DNA from: Patulibacter americanus DSM 16676
GTDB lineage: Bacteria > Actinomycetota > Thermoleophilia > Solirubrobacterales > Solirubrobacteraceae
Assembly: GCF_000420025.1 (NCBI RefSeq)
Contig: NZ_ATUD01000001.1
Coordinates: 372,001-436,000 of the forward strand
Direction of reading: 5' to 3'
DNA: 64,000 nucleotides
The position numbers and the translations under genes were made by a program. The notes beneath the pieces were generated by a model that had not been told where the DNA came from, made no database searches, and was given only the letters and a program-made list of their open reading frames with translations. Below are positions 40,816 through 48,174 of the stretch, one piece after another (positions within the stretch are counted from its first letter, which is position 1; every line of letters starts with the position of its first letter).

Positions 40816-41207
40816 GCCCCGTCCCCCCGCTCGATCATCACGGAGGTCGACTTGACCATCGCCGTGGCGGGTACGCCCGGCGCCAGGCCGAGCTCCTCGA
40901 CGGCGTCGCGCGTGACGACGGAGGTGATGCGGTGCGGGCCGGCCTCGATCTCGACGAGCGCCATGATGCCGTCGACCTCGACGGACAGGACCGTGCCGGG
41001 GAAGCGGTTGCGGGCCGAGACCGCGTCGCCCGTGCGGTGGCGCTCCGGCCGCGCGCTCAGCCGCGTGACCTCGTCGACCGGCACGCGCCGCCGGTTGCGC
41101 TCGTCGCGGGTGGTCGCGATCCGCCCCGCGGCGTCCCACCGCCGGAGCGTGTCGGGGCTGACGCCGAGCGCCTTCGCGGCCTCGCCGAGGGAGAGATCGT
41201 CGGCCAT
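40812..41207 (-). CDS. MerR-type HTH plus TOBE (Mop) molybdate-responsive regulator
   Basis: A 131-residue regulator: residues about 5-50 are a MerR/BldC-like winged HTH (SLGEAAKALGVSPDTLRRWDAAGRI), and 65-128 a single TOBE/Mop domain (RNRFPGTVLSVEVDGIMALVEIEAGPHRITSVVTRDAVEELGL...AMVKSTSVMI), the fold that binds molybdate or tungstate. This takes the place of ModE, which has a different HTH and two TOBE domains. It is the first gene of the leftward mod-moa operon and its stop overlaps the modA GTG. A 27-bp dyad abuts its ATG, pointing to autoregulation. Repression in molybdate sufficiency is the expected logic, by analogy with ModE. Confidence 0.86.
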   Translation of the reverse strand: MADDLSLGEAAKALGVSPDTLRRWDAAGRIATTRDERNRRRVPVDEVTRLSARPERHRTGDAVSARNRFPGTVLSVEVDGIMALVEIEAGPHRITSVVTRDAVEELGLAPGVPATAMVKSTSVMIERGDGA

Positions 41208-41234
41208 CGGTGCCTAAGCATTGCATAGGTACCG
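41208..41234. promoter_or_regulatory. 27-bp dyad in front of the Mo operon, likely operator of the HTH-TOBE regulator
   Basis: Arms CGGTGCCTA (41208-41216) and TAGGTACCG (41226-41234) are inverted copies with one mismatch, 9 nt apart. The site touches the start codon of the first operon gene (ATG 41207) and fills most of the 38-bp gap to the upstream gene, so bound protein would block initiation. A TATGCA-type -10 sequence lies inside it. Confidence 0.7.
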
Positions 41235-41245
41235 ATGGGCTTGGC

Positions 41246-42352
41246 CTAGCGCAGCACGATCCCCGTCCAGCCGACGCTGGGCTGCCCGGCCTCGTCCGGG
41301 CCGAAGGCGAGGATCCGCTCGATGGCTGCGTCGTAGGAGGGCGACTGGAGCGCGGCCTGGGCCGCGTCGCCGAGCCGCAGCCGCTGCACCTTGCCCTTGC
41401 CCATGGGCACCCGCAGCGCGAGTGGCGCGCCGCGCTGCTGGTCCTGCGCGGTGATGACGGCCTTGCGGTCGCGCGAGAAGCCGAGGACGGTGACGGGGCG
41501 GGAGCCACCCTCGCTCGGGTGGGTCAGTCCCGTGCGGGTCCACGGGCCCCGAAGGGTGCCGAAGGCCAGCTCCTCGCGGGCGAAGATCGACGACGGATCG
41601 CCCTTCTCCGGCGCCCGGCTGGTGACCGCGATGCGGTGCACGTCGGCGTCGACGCCGAACCACGTCTCGCCCCGCGCCGACGTCCGGACCTTCGTCGCCC
41701 GCCCGACCGAGGTGCCCGCCAGCGGCGCGCGCCACAGGCTCGAGGTGTTCCGCGGCCCGACCCTCGCCGGGTGGACGACGGAGCACAGCCGCCCCGCGTC
41801 GATCGCCATGGCGCCGACCTGCAGGCCACGGCGGACGCTCGCCACCTTGCGCACCTGACCCGTGTTCAGCGCGACGAGCCGGAACTCGGTGCCGCCCGCG
41901 GCCGCCGCGGACGCGACGACGAGGACCGGGTCGCCCGCGGCGTCCTCGCCGAGCTCGACGTCGCGCAGACCCGACGCCTGCACGGGGAACTCGGCGACCT
42001 TGGCCGCCTGGCCGTCGCGGGGCGTCCACACCTCGGCGACGGGCGCCTGGGCGTCCGCGGGCGCGCCGAAGGTCACCCCGCGGACCACGACCCACGCGAC
42101 GTGCCCGTTGCCCGCGGCGGTCGCCGCGAGGGTGTTCGGATCGGCCAGGCGGTCCGGGCCCGCCTGGGCCGCGAGGGGCTCGACGATCGTGCGCACCGCA
42201 CCGTCGGCGGCGTGGGCGGAGGTGGCGAGGGCGCAGGACGCGACGAGCGCGCCGGCGACCGCGGCGGCGCGCGCCGCCCGGCGGGGCGCGCCCGTGGGAC
42301 GGACCGGGCGGACGGCGGTGGCAGGGACGGGGGTGCTGACGGGACGGGACAT
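41246..42352 (-). CDS. Secreted hypothetical protein (WD-like repeats)
   Basis: A 368-residue exported protein. Signal peptide about 24-50 (AARAAAVAGALVASCALATSAHA, cleavage before ADGAV); a Pro/Arg-rich lead-in precedes it. The mature part alternates short beta segments (GHVAWVVVRGV, DPVLVVASAAA, FRLVALNTGQV, KAVITAQDQQ), suggesting a propeller fold as in the protein at 28841-30322; no enzyme motif. ATG 42352 is chosen; an upstream in-frame start at 42409 would add 19 residues. Its 5' region shares GCAACTTTCG with the arylsulfotransferase-like gene's upstream region. It precedes the Mo operon but is probably independent. Confidence 0.65.
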   Translation of the reverse strand: MSRPVSTPVPATAVRPVRPTGAPRRAARAAAVAGALVASCALATSAHAADGAVRTIVEPLAAQAGPDRLADPNTLAATAAGNGHVAWVVVRGVTFGAPADAQAPVAEVWTPRDGQAAKVAEFPVQASGLRDVELGEDAAGDPVLVVASAAAAGGTEFRLVALNTGQVRKVASVRRGLQVGAMAIDAGRLCSVVHPARVGPRNTSSLWRAPLAGTSVGRATKVRTSARGETWFGVDADVHRIAVTSRAPEKGDPSSIFAREELAFGTLRGPWTRTGLTHPSEGGSRPVTVLGFSRDRKAVITAQDQQRGAPLALRVPMGKGKVQRLRLGDAAQAALQSPSYDAAIERILAFGPDEAGQPSVGWTGIVLR

Positions 42353-42470
42353 GCCAGCAGGAACCCCGGGGGATCGCGAAAGTTGCTGCCCCACTCGTAC
42401 ACCGTTCACCCCGGGCCGCCGGGCGATCGGTGGGCGGCTCGGCGGGCGGGCCGGCCAGCGCCGCCGCCCG

Positions 42471-43439
42471 TCAGGCGGCCGCGCGCGCCGGGATCATCGG
42501 CGCGATCCCGTGGTGCTCGGCCAGGACGTCGCCGTTGAGCACGGCCGCGACGCGGGAGCCCTCGGCGACGGCCGTGGCCACCTGCGGCATCAGGGTCGAG
42601 ACGTCGCCGGCCGCGTAGAGCCCCGGGACGGTGGTGCGGCCGAACCCGTCGACGTCGACCGCGCCGCGCTCGTCCAGCACCGCCCCGAGCTCCTCCGCCA
42701 GCCCGGTCCGCTGCGCCAGCGGCGTGAAGACGAGCAGGCCGTCGCGGGGCAGCTCGCCGCCGTCGGCGAAGACGACGGCGGACAGCTTGCCGTCCCGCGC
42801 CGTGACCCCGGCGACGGGGCGCTCGACGACCGGGATGCCCGCGGACCAGAGGACGGAGCGCTCCGCGTCGTCGAGCTCGGCCGGGCCGTCCGTGAGCAGC
42901 ACGACGTCGCGGCTCCAGCCCTGCAGCAGCAGCGCGCGGTGCACGCCGTGGTCGGCGCCGAGCACGGCCAGCGCGCCGTCGCGGGCCTCCCAGCCGTGGC
43001 AGTACGGGCAGTGGAAGGCGGTGTCGCCCCAGAGCGGCGCCAGGCCGGGCAGGTCGGGTACGGCGTAGGTCATCCCCGTCGCGAGCACGACCCGCTCCGC
43101 GCGCACGACGTCGCCGTCGGCCGTGGAGAGGACGAACCCGCCGCCCTCCTCGGGGGCGCCGCCCGTGACCCGCGCGTCCCGCACCTCGACGGAGGGGTAG
43201 GCGCGCAGCTCCTCGCGGCCCTTGCGGTACAGCTCGGCGGGCGGCAGGCCGTCGTGGCCGAGCAGCCCGCCGATGCCGTGCGCCGGCCGGTTGCTCTGCT
43301 CACCCGCGTCGAGCACGAGGGTCCAGCGCCGCGCGCGGCCGAGCACGAGTGCGGCGCTGAGCCCGGCGGCGCCGCCCCCGACGATCACCACCTCCCAGCG
43401 CTCGTCGGCGGGTGCGTCCTGGCGATCGGTGTGCTCCAT
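42471..43439 (-). CDS. Thioredoxin reductase-like FAD oxidoreductase
   Basis: A 322-residue flavoprotein of the TrxR superfamily. FAD-binding GGGAAGLSAALVLGRAR (about 21-37), NAD(P)H-binding region around 155-185, the redox pair C-P-Y-C in TAFHCPYCHGWEARDG (about 141-144), and the C-terminal FAD motif TTVPGLYAAGDVSTLMPQ. In place of G-x-G-x-x-A/G, the second dinucleotide motif reads VLGADHGVHRALLLQ, so NADPH binding may be atypical; related proteins without it act as F420- or ferredoxin-linked or simple flavin oxidases. ATG 43439 precedes the conserved VVIVGGG. Divergent from the CDF gene. Confidence 0.82.
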   Translation of the reverse strand: MEHTDRQDAPADERWEVVIVGGGAAGLSAALVLGRARRWTLVLDAGEQSNRPAHGIGGLLGHDGLPPAELYRKGREELRAYPSVEVRDARVTGGAPEEGGGFVLSTADGDVVRAERVVLATGMTYAVPDLPGLAPLWGDTAFHCPYCHGWEARDGALAVLGADHGVHRALLLQGWSRDVVLLTDGPAELDDAERSVLWSAGIPVVERPVAGVTARDGKLSAVVFADGGELPRDGLLVFTPLAQRTGLAEELGAVLDERGAVDVDGFGRTTVPGLYAAGDVSTLMPQVATAVAEGSRVAAVLNGDVLAEHHGIAPMIPARAAA

Positions 43440-43583
43440 GACTCCATGGTGCTCCAGCGACCACATCCTGACAAGCAGGGTTGCCAAGCGGGCAAACGGA
43501 TGGCCGCGAAAGCTGAGACTCCATCTCGCGGGCCAGGGTGGGACGCTCCTTCCCATGCGGTCACCCCGACCCACGACGCCCCG

Positions 43584-44540
43584 ATGAGCGCCGCGTCGCA
43601 CGCGCACGGCGGCGGGCACGCCCACGACCACGGCGGTGGGGGCCACGGGCACGACCACGGCGTCTCCGCCGACGCGAACGTGCCGAAGCTAGTCGTCGCG
43701 CTCGCGCTGATCCTCGGATTCATGGCCGTCGAGGTCGTCGCCGGCCTCCTCATCGGCTCCCTCGCGCTGCTCTCGGACGCGGCGCACATGCTCACGGACG
43801 CCGCGGCGATCGCCCTCTCCCTCGTGGCCGCGCGGTTGGCGCGGCGGCCGGCGAAGGGGGCGATGACCTTCGGGCTCAAGCGCGTCGAGATCCTCGCGGC
43901 GCAGATCAACGGCGTGACGCTGCTCGTGCTCGCCGCCGTGATCGCGTTCGAGGGCGTGCGGCGCCTCTTCGATCCACCGCCCGTCGAGGGCGGCCTGATC
44001 CTCGTCGTCGCGATCGCGGGCATCGGCGTCAACCTCGCCGCCACCTGGGTGCTGGCGCAGGCCGACCGGCGCAGCCTGAACGTCGAGGGCTCCTACCAGC
44101 ACGTGCTGACCGACCTCTACGCGTTCATCGGCACCGCGGTGGCGGCCGCGGTGATCATGCTGACCGGGTTCGTGCGCGCCGACCCGCTGATCTCGCTGGT
44201 CATCGCCGGGCTCATGGTCCGCTCGGGCTACGGCCTCGTGAAGGCGTCGGGGCGCGTGTTCCTCGAGGCCGCCCCGCGGGGCATCGACCCGGACGAGATC
44301 GGCCGCAGGCTCGCCGGCCAGCCGGGCGTCGCCGAGGTCCACGACCTCCACGTGTGGGAGCTGACCTCGGGGTTCCCGATGCTCTCCGCCCACGTCCTCG
44401 TCCGCGACGGCCAGGACTGCCACGGCACCCGGCGCGACCTCGAGCACCTGATCCACGCGGACTTCGGGATCGAGCACACCACCCTGCAGGTCGACCACGA
44501 GCGCGGCGACCTGCTCACGATCCAACCGCTACGGGGGTAG
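43584..44540 (+). CDS. Cation diffusion facilitator (Zn/Co/Cd exporter)
   Basis: A 318-residue membrane antiporter that expels divalent metal. The N terminus is His/Gly-rich (HAHGGGHAHDHGGGGHGHDHG, about 6-26). Six helices follow; helix 2 and 5 carry the metal-binding H-x3-D pairs (LLSDAAHMLTDAAAIALSL, about 62-80; GSYQHVLTDLYAFIGT, about 170-185). The cytosolic C-terminal domain ends with VAEVHDLHVWELTSG and DFGIEHTTLQVDHE, the usual CDF fold. ATG 43584 is chosen by the His-rich start; an upstream in-frame start would add low-confidence residues. It overlaps in regulation with the next gene: its TAG stop is part of the next -10 box. Confidence 0.9.
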   Translation: MSAASHAHGGGHAHDHGGGGHGHDHGVSADANVPKLVVALALILGFMAVEVVAGLLIGSLALLSDAAHMLTDAAAIALSLVAARLARRPAKGAMTFGLKRVEILAAQINGVTLLVLAAVIAFEGVRRLFDPPPVEGGLILVVAIAGIGVNLAATWVLAQADRRSLNVEGSYQHVLTDLYAFIGTAVAAAVIMLTGFVRADPLISLVIAGLMVRSGYGLVKASGRVFLEAAPRGIDPDEIGRRLAGQPGVAEVHDLHVWELTSGFPMLSAHVLVRDGQDCHGTRRDLEHLIHADFGIEHTTLQVDHERGDLLTIQPLRG

Positions 44541-44543
44541 GGT
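44538..44543 (+). promoter_or_regulatory. -10 box TAGGGT using the CDF stop codon
   Basis: The TAG stop of the CDF gene (44538-44540) is the first half of TAGGGT, followed by 8 nt and GTG 44552 of the BenE-like gene. Confidence 0.5.
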
Positions 44544-44551
44544 CCCGCGGC

Positions 44552-45838
44552 GTGGGCGCGACGCCACCCGATCCCGCCCGACCACCCGCCGAGAGGCCGA
44601 CGACCGGCGACGGGCCGACGCCGGACGACGCGCACCGGGCGTCGCCGGGCGGCGCGCCCGGGCGGGCGCCGGCCGACGACGGACGCGCCGGCCCCGCGGG
44701 AGTCGTCGCGGCGCTCGTCGGGTTCGTCGGGTCCGTCACCGTCGTGCTCGCCGGCCTGCGGGCGGTCGGCGCCGACGCGGACCAGGCGGCCTCGGGCGTC
44801 CTCCTCCTCAGCCTCGCGCTCGGCGTCGTCGGCGCCGGCCTGGCCTGGCGCACGCGGTTGCCGCTGAGCGTCGCGTGGTCCACGCCCGGCGCCGCGCTGC
44901 TCGTCGCCGCCGGCGAGCCCTCCGGCGGCTTCGCGGCCGCCGTCGGCGCGTTCGTCGTCTGCGGCGTGCTGCTCGCGGCGGCGGGCCTGTGGGACGCCCT
45001 GACCCGGGCCGTCATTGCGATCCCGGTGCCGCTGGCCGCCGCGATGACCGCCGGGATCCTCCTGCCCGTCTGCTTCGGCCCGGCCCGTGCGGTGGCGGAG
45101 CTGCCCGCGCAGGCGCTGCCCGTGATCGCCGTCTGGGGCCTCCTCATGCTGGTAGCCCGGCGGCTCGCGGTCCCGGGGGCGCTGGTCGCGCTCGTGGTGG
45201 TCGTCGCCGTCTCGGGCGACCTGCAGCTCGGCCCCGCGTCCGGGCTGTGGCCGCGGCCGGAGGTCGTCGCGCCGCGGTTCGAGGTCGGCGCGATCGTCGG
45301 CATCGCGATCCCCCTCTTCCTCGTCACGATGGCGTCCCAGAACGTGGCGGGCATCGGCGTGCTGGCGAGCTTCGGCTACCGCACGCCCGTCCGCCCCGTG
45401 CTGCTCTCCACCGGCGTCGGTTCGACGGTCGCCGCGTTCTTCGGCGGCCACGCGATCAACCTCGCGGCGATCTCGGCCGCGCTCGTCGCGGGGCCAGACG
45501 CCGGGCCCCACGAGCGTCGCTGGTTCGCCGCCTTCACGGCCGGGCTGACGTACCTGCTGCTCGGCCTGCTCGCCGGGGTGGTCGTCGCGTTCGTCGCCGC
45601 CGCGCCGCCCGTGCTCGTCGAGGCCGTCGCCGGCCTGGCGCTGCTCGGCGCGCTCGAGTCGTCCCTCGGCTCGGCGCTGAACGAGGCCGACCACCGCCCC
45701 GCGGCCGTCGCGACGATCGTGGTGGCGGCCTCCGGGGTCTCCACGCTGGGGATCGGCGGGGCGTTCTGGGGGCTGGTGACGGGGCTGGTCGTGCACCTCG
45801 TGCGGCGGGAACGGGCGCGGCGGACGACGACGGCCTGA
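44552..45838 (+). CDS. BenE-family (benzoate/H+ symporter-like) transporter
   Basis: A 428-residue membrane transporter. About 12 helices after a 50-residue Pro/Ala-rich cytosolic N terminus: FVGSVTVVLAGLRAVG, VAWSTPGAALLVAAGEPSGGF (the BenE S-T-P-G motif, about 107-127), FLVTMASQNVAGIGVLASFGYRTP, TGVGSTVAAFFGGHAINLAAISAA. These match BenE-type transporters, which take up benzoate in Acinetobacter, but no benzoate catabolism gene is nearby, so the substrate is open. GTG 44552 with TAGGGT-N8. Convergent with the DUF1801 gene. Confidence 0.85.
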   Translation: MGATPPDPARPPAERPTTGDGPTPDDAHRASPGGAPGRAPADDGRAGPAGVVAALVGFVGSVTVVLAGLRAVGADADQAASGVLLLSLALGVVGAGLAWRTRLPLSVAWSTPGAALLVAAGEPSGGFAAAVGAFVVCGVLLAAAGLWDALTRAVIAIPVPLAAAMTAGILLPVCFGPARAVAELPAQALPVIAVWGLLMLVARRLAVPGALVALVVVVAVSGDLQLGPASGLWPRPEVVAPRFEVGAIVGIAIPLFLVTMASQNVAGIGVLASFGYRTPVRPVLLSTGVGSTVAAFFGGHAINLAAISAALVAGPDAGPHERRWFAAFTAGLTYLLLGLLAGVVVAFVAAAPPVLVEAVAGLALLGALESSLGSALNEADHRPAAVATIVVAASGVSTLGIGGAFWGLVTGLVVHLVRRERARRTTTA

Positions 45839-45865
45839 GGGCCGCCGGGGCGACGCGGCCGGCCC

Positions 45866-46252
45866 CTACGCCCGCACCCAGCGCCGCACGAGGTCGACGA
45901 CGGCCGCCTCGCCGTCCGGCCGCCCCAGCGCGTCGTCCAGCGTGAGCACCCCGCGGTCCGGCGTCGCCCACGCGACCAGGCCGGTCGGGTCGTCGAAGGA
46001 GAACGCGTCGGCGTCGGCGCGCACCTTCGCGCCGCGATGGAGGACGAGCTGGAACCGGCCGCCCGGGTGCAGGCGGAACGTCGCGCGGTCCTCGCCGGCG
46101 TAGCGCAGGTTCGGCGCGTTCCACTTCACGGACTCCGACAGCCCGGGGTCCGCGTCGAGCAGCGTCGCGCGCAGCGCCGCCACGTCGTCGCGGCGCGGGT
46201 GATCGAGGCCGGCCAGGTACGTGTCGACGGCGGGGCTGCGGTTGTCGCTCAT
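45866..46252 (-). CDS. DUF1801 protein (YdhG-like fold)
   Basis: A 128-residue soluble protein. Pattern VDTYLAGLDHPRRDDVAALRATLLDADPGLSESVKWNAPNLRYAGED (about 9-54) and FRLHPGGRFQLVLHRGAKV match DUF1801/YdhG proteins, which have a compact alpha/beta fold and no known activity. ATG 46252 has an AGGA site. It is convergent with the BenE gene and divergent from narK, so the 308-bp gap 46253-46560 contains both 5' regions. Confidence 0.8.
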   Translation of the reverse strand: MSDNRSPAVDTYLAGLDHPRRDDVAALRATLLDADPGLSESVKWNAPNLRYAGEDRATFRLHPGGRFQLVLHRGAKVRADADAFSFDDPTGLVAWATPDRGVLTLDDALGRPDGEAAVVDLVRRWVRA

Positions 46253-46560
46253 GCGTCCTGGGACCGCGCGCCGGGCCGCGACTCATCGGTCCCGGGCGAG
46301 CCGGTCGCGCCGCACCACCCGCACCCTACGCCGTCCACCGGCCCGCGCGTACGTCGACTCACCGCCGCCACTGGTCCGGGAAAAGGCCCGCTGTGCAGGG
46401 AGAACCGCACGCCTTGTCCAGCGGGACACCCGACCCCGTCCACCCGTCCAAGAACGACGGGACAACCCTGCCCACCCAACCTCTCCCGTCGGGACAAGGG
46501 CGCGGCGGCGGACCACTCCTAGCCTCGTTCGTGTCGTCCCCACCCACAGGAACGCACGCC
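46253..46560 (+). promoter_or_regulatory. narK upstream region with GGGACA-type repeats
   Basis: This 308-bp gap has no supportable gene. GGGACA occurs at 46423-46428 and GGGACAA at 46459-46465 and 46491-46497; TTGTCC (46414-46419) is the inverse of GGACAA and with the first copy forms a short dyad. TAGCCT (46520-46525) is a plausible -10 box and AGGAA (46548-46552) a ribosome site 8 nt before ATG 46561, so the nitrate operon is leadered. Repeated GGACAA-like sites could bind a nitrogen regulator, which is inference. Confidence 0.45.
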
Positions 46561-48135
46561 ATGAGCACCACCACCTCCGCCCCCACCGACCTGCACGAGC
46601 GCGAGCTCACCCCCGCCGACGGGCCCGGCACGCCGCCGTCGGCCACGCGCCCACCGGACCACACGCGGCGTGGCCGCTGGATCGAGGACTGGGACCCCGA
46701 CGACGAGGCGTTCTGGGAGGGCGGCGGCAAGCGCATCGCCCGCAAGAACCTCGCGTTCTCGATCTTCGCCGAGCACATCGGCTTCTCGCTCTGGGTCGTC
46801 TGGGGCGTCGTCGCCATCAACCTCGCCAACGTCGGGATCGCGCTCAGCCTGTCCGAGCTGTTCTGGCTGACGGCGCTGCCGAACCTCGTCGGCTCGTTCC
46901 TGCGCATTCCCTACACCTTCGCGGTCCCGCGCTTCGGTGGCCGGGCGTGGACGGTGATCAGCGCGTCGCTCCTGTTCGTCCCGGCGCTGCTGCTGGCGAT
47001 CGTCGTGCCCAGCGGCTGGCTCGCGGACCAGAGCCACGACACGCAGCTCTGGGTGCTCATGCTCTGCGCCGCGACGGCCGGCGTCGGCGGAGGCAACTTC
47101 TCCTCCTCCATGGCCAACATCTCCTACTTCTACCCCGAGAAGCACAAGGGTGCGGCGCTCGGCCTGAACGCCGCCGGCGGCAACCTCGGCGTCGCGGTCG
47201 CCCAGCTCGTCGTCCCGCTCGTGATCATCGTGGGCGTCCCCGCGGCGGCCGTGAAGGCCACCCCGCACGAGGTCCACCTGGCCTACGCCGGCCTGATCTG
47301 GATCCCGTTCATCGTGATCGCGGCGCTGGGCGCGTACCTCTACATGGACAGCCTCACGCAGGCGAAGTCCGACAAGGCCTCGTACGTCCGGGCCGCGAAG
47401 CAGCCGCACGCCTGGATCATGTCGGTGCTCTACATCGGCACGTTCGGCAGCTTCATCGGCTACTCCTTCGCGCTGCCGCTGGTCATCAAGAACACGTTCC
47501 CGGAGTTCCTGGCCGGGCACCCGTTCATCGCCACCTACCTGGCGGGGCTCGGCTTCGTCGGCGCGCTGATCGGCTCGATCGCGCGACCCATCGGCGGCTG
47601 GCTGTCGGACCGGCTGGGCGGCGCCCGCGTCACCCTCGCCTGCTTCCTCGGCATGGCGGTCTTCACGATCCTCGCGATCGTCGGCGTCAACGAGCGCTCC
47701 TTCGGCCTCTTCTTCGGCGCGTTCTGCGTGATCTTCTTCCTCGCCGGCGCCGGCAACGGCTCGACGTACCGGATGATCCCCGCGATCTTCGCGACGCTCG
47801 GCCGTCAGCAGGGCACGGACGCCGCGACGACGCTCAGCTTCAAGCGTCAGGCTGCGGCCGTGATCGGCATCGCCGGCGCGATCGGCGCGCTCGGCGGGTT
47901 CCTCATCCAGCTCGCCTTCCGCCAGGCCAGCCTCGGCGTCACCGCCGCGGTCAAGGCGGCCGAGACGCCCGCCGAGAAGGTCCAGGTCGCCGCGGCCAAC
48001 GCGGACTGGTCGACCGGCGCGCTCTGGGTCTTCCTCGGCGCCTACCTCGTCATGGCCGGCATGACCTGGGCCTTCTACCTCCGCCGCTCCGGCGCGACCG
48101 GCCGCGTGCCGAGCCTCGCCGGCGCGTCCGTCTAG
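46561..48135 (+). CDS. narK: NNP-family nitrate/nitrite transporter
   Basis: A 524-residue major facilitator of the nitrate/nitrite porter family for nitrate uptake. A 60-residue charged N terminus precedes 12 helices. The family nitrate signatures GVGGGNFSSSMANISYFYP (about 177-195, with KHKGAALGLNAAGGNLG next) and FFLAGAGNGSTYRMIP (about 393-410) are complete, including substrate-binding Arg residues in helices 2 and 8. ATG 46561 has an AGGAA site. First gene of narK-nirB-nirD-nasA; nirB starts 39 bp after its stop with a GAGA-type site. Confidence 0.94.
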   Translation: MSTTTSAPTDLHERELTPADGPGTPPSATRPPDHTRRGRWIEDWDPDDEAFWEGGGKRIARKNLAFSIFAEHIGFSLWVVWGVVAINLANVGIALSLSELFWLTALPNLVGSFLRIPYTFAVPRFGGRAWTVISASLLFVPALLLAIVVPSGWLADQSHDTQLWVLMLCAATAGVGGGNFSSSMANISYFYPEKHKGAALGLNAAGGNLGVAVAQLVVPLVIIVGVPAAAVKATPHEVHLAYAGLIWIPFIVIAALGAYLYMDSLTQAKSDKASYVRAAKQPHAWIMSVLYIGTFGSFIGYSFALPLVIKNTFPEFLAGHPFIATYLAGLGFVGALIGSIARPIGGWLSDRLGGARVTLACFLGMAVFTILAIVGVNERSFGLFFGAFCVIFFLAGAGNGSTYRMIPAIFATLGRQQGTDAATTLSFKRQAAAVIGIAGAIGALGGFLIQLAFRQASLGVTAAVKAAETPAEKVQVAAANADWSTGALWVFLGAYLVMAGMTWAFYLRRSGATGRVPSLAGASV

Positions 48136-48174
48136 TCCCCGCCGCCCCGCCCTCCTCCCGAGAACGAGACGCAC

